A DNA stretch of 64,000 nt from Emydura subglobosa (lineage: Eukaryota > Chordata > Testudines > Chelidae). The notes beneath the pieces are model-generated. The model searched no databases, was not told where the DNA came from, and worked only from the letters and a program-made list of their open reading frames with translations. Where the stretch lies: NCBI GenBank assembly GCA_007922225.1, contig ML679961.1:68213075-68277074 (forward strand). The letters run 5' to 3'. The translations under genes and the position numbers were made by a program. Shown here one piece after another: positions 57,900 to 64,000 of the stretch (positions are counted from its first letter, which is position 1; the number at the start of each line of letters is the position of its first letter).

Positions 57900-58650
57900 G
57901 GCCTGCTTTGTTCTGGGAGGTTCAGGCTCCCCCCGCCGGGGCGCTCAGACCCGGGACTAGAGGGGCAGCTCTTCCCATTCCCATGGGGCGGCCTTTCCCA
58001 GGAGCCGCGCCGCGCGCTTCCCTCCGCAGAACTCCCGCCTGAGTCCCGCGCCTGGCGGTCTGCCCGGGGGGGGGTCCCAATACATAGCGCGCGCGCGCAC
58101 TGCGGCTCTAGAAGCGACTAACGGCCCCGTGCATGCGCCATTGAGCCTGTTACGGCGCAGCAGCGCCTGGGCGGGAGTCGAGGGAAAGGGGTGGAGCGCG
58201 CGGCGCCGCGGCCTGCGCCCTCAGCGGGCGGGGCGGGGCCACGTTCTGTGGGGCGGGGCCGGCTGCTGCTGCCCGCCCGCAGAGCTCGCGCCTCCAGGCT
58301 CGCTGGGGTGCCGGGCGGTGCCCGGCGCTGCGCTGCCGTAGTCGGGCTGTGAGGCGGGCGGCAGGGGCGGTAACTGTGGCAAGTGGACCCCGGCCCCGAC
58401 TCCGAGAGCGGCAACAGGGAGATCCGCGGCCCAGGGGCCTCCACTGAGCGGTGGCCTAGCCCTAGGCAGGCCGCACTGCGCGTAAACAGCCCGCAGCTTC
58501 TTGCCTTGGAGCCAGGCTCAGGCTGTGGGGCTGCAAGTTGCAGCGTGAGCGGCGATTTCGACTGGAGCCTGGGCTCTGATGCCCCCGCCCCTCCTGGGGT
58601 CTCAGAGCCTAGGCTGAGCCTGAACCTCCACACTAATTTTTAGCGCCCGC
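57900..58650 (+). promoter_or_regulatory. Second CpG island, probable promoter of an unidentified gene
   Basis: Dense CpG, two GC-box clusters (GGGCGGGGCGGGG near 58224-58240 and GGGGCGGGGC near 58250-58260), and GTGCATGCGCCATTG at 58128-58142, which combines an NRF1-like and a YY1-like site. A GCAGGGGCG|GTAACT donor at about 58369 would fit a plus-strand non-coding first exon, but the direction is an inference. No coding exon could be tied to it inside the window. Confidence 0.6.
58087..58098. repeat. Alternating GC run
   Basis: Six GC dinucleotides in a row (AGCGCGCGCGCGCAC) inside the second CpG island. Alternating GC favours left-handed Z-DNA under supercoiling. Confidence 0.9.
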
Positions 58651-58739
58651 CCCCCCCGCCTGAGTTACCTGACCTCAACCACCCCGCAGTGCCTCGGTCT
58701 TTGACTGCCCTATAGACACACCCTAAAGGTACCGGGGTT

Positions 58740-59522
58740 GGTGGATTCCCAGCGGGTGGCTGTGCTGCAGTATAAACCCAGGGTGTGAATCAGGTGCTAC
58801 CCTACATTCCCCCACTCACAGTTTACACTAACCCAGGGCTTGGACCCAGCAGTGGAAGGTCTGAGCCTGAGTCAAGTGGGAACCCAGGCTTTAAGCCCTA
58901 TTGCTTTGCAGTGTTGGCACAGCCCTACTAGCCTAATGCTCTGGGCTGGGAGTGGGTGTCAGGCAAAAGTATCCACAATCCTATGGGCTCACTTCCTTTG
59001 TTTTCCAGACTGTCAAATTGGGGGGGAGGAGGGGCACCCAGTCCCATTTTTCTCCACACTGCACCATGAGTGAAAAGCTAGAGCAGCCACATTTTGGGAG
59101 GTCCCTAGAAAGTCTGGGATATAGATGGTTGAAGTCAGGTCCTTCCCATAATGCAATGTAGACACTGGAGCCCCAGGTTGGGATCCAGGGTTCAACAATT
59201 CCTCATCTGGGGTTAAAAATAATACAGAGGCTCAAGCTTTAGGTTAACAAACACAGGCTCTGCTAACTTGAGTTGTACTAGCCCTGAACATACATTGCTA
59301 TGCAGACATACCCCCCAGTGCATGAGTCCATTGGGGGGGGGGCGGGATCTGCATCTACACTGCAAAGCAATAAATCTTGAATGCTGGGTCCTGGCTTGAC
59401 TCAGGCGTCAACCCTCCATCCCTATGGGGTCCTCAGATGCTCACTCTGAGCCCTGAGGTGGGGGTTAGGCTTGGGCTTGAGTTTGACCCCTGGCTTTACA
59501 CTGCAGTATAGACATACCCTAA
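58740..59522. mobile_element. Cluster of reptile DNA-repeat fragments
   Basis: Repeated words such as CACTGCAGTATAGACATACC at the right end, TATGCAGACATACC near 59300 and 'TATAGACACACCCTAAAGG' near 58710 mark ends of several related elements. The part 59070-59310 is an inverted copy of the family at 34378-34640. A G-run lies near 59332-59342. Confidence 0.6.
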
Positions 59523-59847
59523 AAAAAAAAATCCCATGGCTCTTCATGAATCTCTTTCCCTGCTGTGGCAGTGGTGGTCGGAGGGGAGGTTCGGAATGCC
59601 CAGGAAATCTATCTGAAGACTTTAGTACCTGCCTCACACCAACCCTGCTGATGAAACAATAATGAATCTCTCTCCCTGCCTGAGCCATCTGCCACTCTCT
59701 ACATACTAAGGATGCAGCTCATGCTGTGTATGATGAGTTCCATCATAGTGCTGAAAAAAGGCAAAAGTTCGGGCCTTCCTGGGTATTTTAGCAGTTTCTC
59801 CTTTTGCGCCCTACATGAGACCTAATGAGGCAGGGTGTCTCCTCACT

Positions 59848-61655
59848 GCAGAATTTTTTAAGTACATCGGAAGCAGGAAGCCTGCTAAACAACCAGTGGG
59901 GCGATACTGGATGATCAAGATGCTAAGGAAGCACTCAAGGAAGGTAAGGCTATTGTGGAGAAACTAAATGAATTCTTTGCATCAGTATTCATAGCTGAGG
60001 GTGTGAGGGAGATTCCTAAACCTGAGCTGTTTTTTTGGGTGACAAATCTGAGGAATTGTCCCAGATTGAGGTGTCATTAGAGGATGTTTTGGAACAAAAT
60101 GATAAGCAGTAATAAGTCACCAGGACCAGCTGGTATCCACCCAAGAGTTCTGAAAGAACTCAAATGTGAAATTGCAAAACTATTAACTGTGGTATGCAAT
60201 CTATTATTTAAATCAGCTTCTGTACCAAATGACTGGAGGATAGCTAATGTGATGCCAATTTTTAAAAAAGGCTCCAGAGATGATGTCAGCAATTACAGGC
60301 CAATATGCCTAACTTCAGAACAAGGCAAATTGATGGAAACTATAATAAAGAACAGAATTATCAGAATTATTCTTTGAGGGGGGGGTCAACAAGCATGTGG
60401 ACAAGGGTGAGCCAGTGGACATGATTTTCAGTAAGCCTTTGACAAGGTTTCTCCCCAAAAGCTCGTAAGAGATAAGAGGGAAGGTCCTCTCTTGGATCAG
60501 TAACTGATTAAAAGATAGGAAACAAAGGGTAGGAATAAATGGTCAGTTTTCAGAATGGAGAGAGAGAAATAGTAGTGTCCCCCATGGGTCTGTACTGGGA
60601 CCTGTATGGAGTGTTGAACATATTCATAAATGATCTGGGAAAAAGGGGTAAACAGTGAGGTGGCAAAATTTGCAGATGATACAAAACTGCTCAAGACATT
60701 TAAGTCCAAAGCAGATTGCGAAGGTTTACAAAGGGATCTCACAAAACTGGGTGACTGGGCAACAAAATGGTAGGTGAAATTCAGTGTTGATAAATGCAAA
60801 GTAATGTATACTGGAAAACATAATCCCAACTTTACATATAAAATGATAGTTTCTAAATTAGTTGTTTCCACTCAAGAAAGAGATCTTGGTGTCATTGTTT
60901 TCTGAAAACATCCACTCAATGTGCAATGGCAGTCAAAAAAGCTAACAGAATGTTGGGAATCATTAAGAAAGGGATAGATAATACCACAGAAAATACCGCA
61001 TTGCCTCTTTATAAATCCCTGGTACGCCCACATCTTGAATACTGCATGCAGATCTGGTTGCCCCATCTCAAAAAAGATTTAGTGGAATTGGAAAAGGTAC
61101 AGAAAACGTCAACTAAAATTATTAGGGATATGGAAAAACTGCCATATGAGGAGAGAGTAATGAGACTGGGATTTTTTAGCTTGGAAAAGAGACGACTATG
61201 GAGGGATATGATAGAGGTCTATAAAATCATGACTGATGTGGAGAAAGTAAATAAGGAAGTGTTATTTACTACTACTCAACACAAAATTTAGCGGACACCA
61301 AATGAAATTAATAGGCAGCAAGTTTAAAATGAACTAAAGGAAGTATTTCTTTACGCGACGCACAGGTAACCTGTTGAACTCCTTGCCAGAGGATGTTGTG
61401 AAGGCCAAGACTATAATGAAGTTCAAAAAAGAACTAGAGAAGTTCATGGAGGATTGGTCCATCAATGGCTATTAGCCAGGATAGGCAGGAATTGCTGTTT
61501 GCCAGAGACTGGGAATGGCCAACGGGATGGATCACTTGATGGTTACCTGCTCTGTTCATTCCCTCTGAAGCACCAGGCATTGGCCACTGTTAGAAGACAC
61601 AACACTAGGCTAGATGAACCATTGGTCTGACCCAGTATGGCTGTTCTTACACATC
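59848..61655 (+). mobile_element. 5'-truncated CR1 LINE with reverse transcriptase
   Basis: The longest mobile element here. It opens within the endonuclease/RT linker (FFKYIGSRKPAKQPVG). RT blocks follow: KSPGPAGIHPRVLKELKCEI near 60120, WRIANVMPIFKKGSRDD near 60240, NYRPICLTS near 60295, then YKSLVRPHLEYCMQIWLPHL near 61010 and the FSLEKRRLWRDMIEVYKIM block near 61180. The 3' UTR has GGGAATGGCCAACGGGATGG and ends 'CCCAGTATGGCTGTTCTTA'. Frameshifts and stops break the ORF (around 60000, 60375 and 60420-60900), so it is inactive. Confidence 0.93.
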
Positions 61656-64000
61656 CCCATGATTTGAAGCAAAACAGAACTTGAGCCTAAGTTGAGAGAG
61701 GAAGCTGGACTCTGTGGCGTCTAGGTTACTAGAAACTTAAGCCCATGGACCAGCTTTAATGTGACCAATAGAGATAGGGTGTCCATTCCAGCTAGCCTGA
61801 TTTGAGTGCTAGTACTGTACAACACTGTTGTTACACTGTCCTCTGGGTATCTATTCCCACAGTCTTTGCTACAGTTTAATAAAGCAGTGGTTTCTGGAAG
61901 CCTTCTGGGAACACAGAAAAATTGTGGGAAAAGGGATCAAACTCTAGGGAAACTCCCATAATTCCCAGAGCAAAGCACATTAAGCCCTAATGTACTAGCA
62001 CCATTTCTTAGTGCTTCACGCCTCACCCCTAAATAGAGGCTAGAGTGAATGCTGAGCTCATGCTTGGCAAGAGAGGTTTCCTCTGGAGTTGCTGAAAAGC
62101 AGTCATGAAGTGTCTGAGGCAGCTGTGGTCAGGCAGGGCAGAGTGTTCTGGCAGGATCAGTGGTGAGACAGACCAGCAGTTAATGGAGGTTTTGCTGGAA
62201 TGGTCAGTGCATCATAACACAGGCCCAAAATTAGTCTTTCATTCGTGAGCTCTAAATATAACACATTGTGGACCCATTCTTAACATGAAACAAAAGGTTA
62301 TGGGCCAGATTCATCCCTGCACCAATGCTGGGGCCAGTATAGGGACAGAGGGGAGGTTGCTTGTGTCTGTGCTTTTGCCCTAGAGCAATGATGAATCAGA
62401 CCCTGTAGGTGTCTATATCAATGATGCAGCCTCCCTTAAATCTGTAGCTACCAAAGCCAAGTTAACAGCAATAAATACATTACAGTCACTCTGTAGGTCA
62501 GAGTTAAGGTTCTTGTGATGGACTATGCATCTTTTTGTGCTGGCTAAGAATCATGTGTTTAATATATGGAAGGTGTAAGACCCTTAATTATTCAAGCCCT
62601 TCCTTGCTTTTAAGTGTGTGCAGTTTATAAATGGTATGGTCGATAAGTAAATTGTTCTCACTCAAGAACTTTACCTGTTTTTTTAAACAAAGTTTCGGTA
62701 TTCAGAATTATGCTTATCGAGCTCTGTCAGTGCACCCATCCTGTACAGAATATAGAGGAAGACACGGTCCCTCACTAGTCTAGAGCTGACACAGACAGGA
62801 TAGTCCAGAGACTTTTCATTTCACAGCCAGAGAACTTGGACACCCTCCCATACTTCTGCTTTCCTTGCTCCTTTCATGCTCTCCACACCCCTTGGCTCGT
62901 TGATTTCAAGTTTGCAGGTTTCACACTATCACTTTGTGCTGATGCCTTCCTCCACTCAACAAACACAGTGCAGTGATCTGCATTATCTAATGTGTTTGGG
63001 GGTGCTGACTCCTTAGGAGATGACACAACAAAGTGGGAGCCCCCAGATTTAGTATTCACCTTGCACTAAGTGCTTTATTCCCTAGATTGTGCAGTTACTT
63101 AAAGACAGGAGTGGTACAGCAGTTTAAATAAAATAAATTACAATACATAAATAATATGCCTCCCATCTCTTTTCAGCTGGGGCTGGTGCAGGGGTACAGG
63201 CTGGGAAGCATTTGAGCAAGATTATTTTTATAACAGATTGATCTGGGGCCAAGTCCATCCCCGTGCCATTAAACAGAGCCTGACTTTTGGGCTGCCCAAT
63301 TTAGCCCCAACCCTCAGGTGAACTGCTCCTGCTGTTTTGCACCTCGCAGACTTTGTGAAGGGGAAGGGAGAAAGATTCCCTGAGAATCAGGTGGAGAGTG
63401 AAATCCTGGGAAGGTAACTGGACTGTGGGGCAGACCCAGACAAACTGTGAAATGCCAAACTCAGCTCCACCAGTTTTATCCATGGCAGTGGAGGCCAAAC
63501 TGCTACAGATCTATAATCTGATTATTCAGAAATAATGCATAAAGGAAGACAGTTCATCCTTATAGGGGCAGAATCCAAATGATGTTGACTCCACTGTTGC
63601 TATATTGATGCCTGCACTCACACAACAGACAACTGAGGTTTAATCAAGATCACCACCACCCCTTCTCCCCCGTCTCCCAACACTCCATCCTGTCTAACAC
63701 AGCAGCTAGGACACTATGTGGGCTGCAAAGTCTGTGGCCAGGGAATTTATATGCTGTGTCATCCTAAACACTGGATTGAAGATAATGGGTTTTTCTCCCT
63801 AGATGATGTAATTATAGGGAGGGTGGTCCCAGGGAGACAGGGTCTAAAGAGACCTTAGCGAAGATAATCTAGTACAACAGATGAGCAATACATCTGTAGT
63901 AGAACTACCATATGAGTACTACAATGGTGTAGTACTTATTAATTGAAACCTAGGCTCTAACTTTATTTTGGCATCTCTTGGACACTCCCTCTGAGGAGAA
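61656..64000. other. Unassigned sequence to the window end
   Basis: No conserved exon or RNA gene was recognised. 'GGGCCAGATTCATCCCTGCA' near 62304 and GGGGCCAAGTCCATCCC near 63246 look like fragments of a common reptile repeat. If the CpG island at 58 kb drives a plus-strand gene, this would be its first intron. Confidence 0.4.

Noticed and set aside
58118..58633. 171-codon minus-strand open frame in the second CpG island
   Set aside because: Pro/Arg/Ala-rich composition is explained by base content; no domain or splice context supports it.

Overview
This is vertebrate nuclear DNA, most likely from a turtle (Testudines). It has split genes with GT-AG introns and two CpG islands. The repeats are of reptile type: CR1 LINEs with the sauropsid 3' tail (about 11.8-12.0, 33.5-34.2 and 59.8-61.7 kb), MIR/core-SINEs, L3-like LINE remains, an RTE-like LINE end, a decayed Ty3/gypsy element, and several hAT and mariner-type MITEs with clear terminal inverted repeats. 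The species assignment is an inference from the repeats; the genes alone only say amniote.

Three protein-coding genes can be built exon by exon. PACSIN3 (+, CDS 10475-19325, 9 coding exons, 436 codons) encodes an F-BAR/SH3 endocytic adaptor. ARFGAP2 (+, CDS 37624-50750, 16 coding exons, 537 codons) encodes a COPI-coat Arf GTPase-activating protein. Between them on the minus strand lies a THAP9-like gene (37421 down to 26598, 6 exons, about 910 codons): an N-terminal THAP zinc finger, an HCF-1-binding motif, a coiled coil and a full P-element-type transposase region whose three acidic catalytic positions are retained. It starts 202 bp from the ARFGAP2 start codon, and both start codons sit in one CpG island, so the two genes probably share a divergent promoter.

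Layout: 1-10.4 kb, no gene recognised, old repeats only, possibly PACSIN3 5' flank; 10.4-19.5 kb, PACSIN3; 19.8-26.2 kb, a graveyard of decayed LINE, gypsy and SINE sequence; 26.6-37.4 kb, THAP9-like gene with repeat-filled introns; 37.1-38.0 kb, CpG island; 37.6-53.2 kb, ARFGAP2 with a long 3' UTR; 53.2-57.9 kb, intergenic with two well-preserved MITEs; 57.9-58.65 kb, a second CpG island with GC boxes whose gene I cannot identify; 58.7-64 kb, DNA repeats, a long 5'-truncated CR1 and unassigned sequence.

In human, PACSIN3 and ARFGAP2 are neighbours on chromosome 11p11.2, while THAP9 is on chromosome 4. The THAP9-like gene between them is therefore the most notable content here. I did not find the other human neighbours (DDB2 next to PACSIN3, CSTPP1/C11orf49 next to ARFGAP2) in the window.
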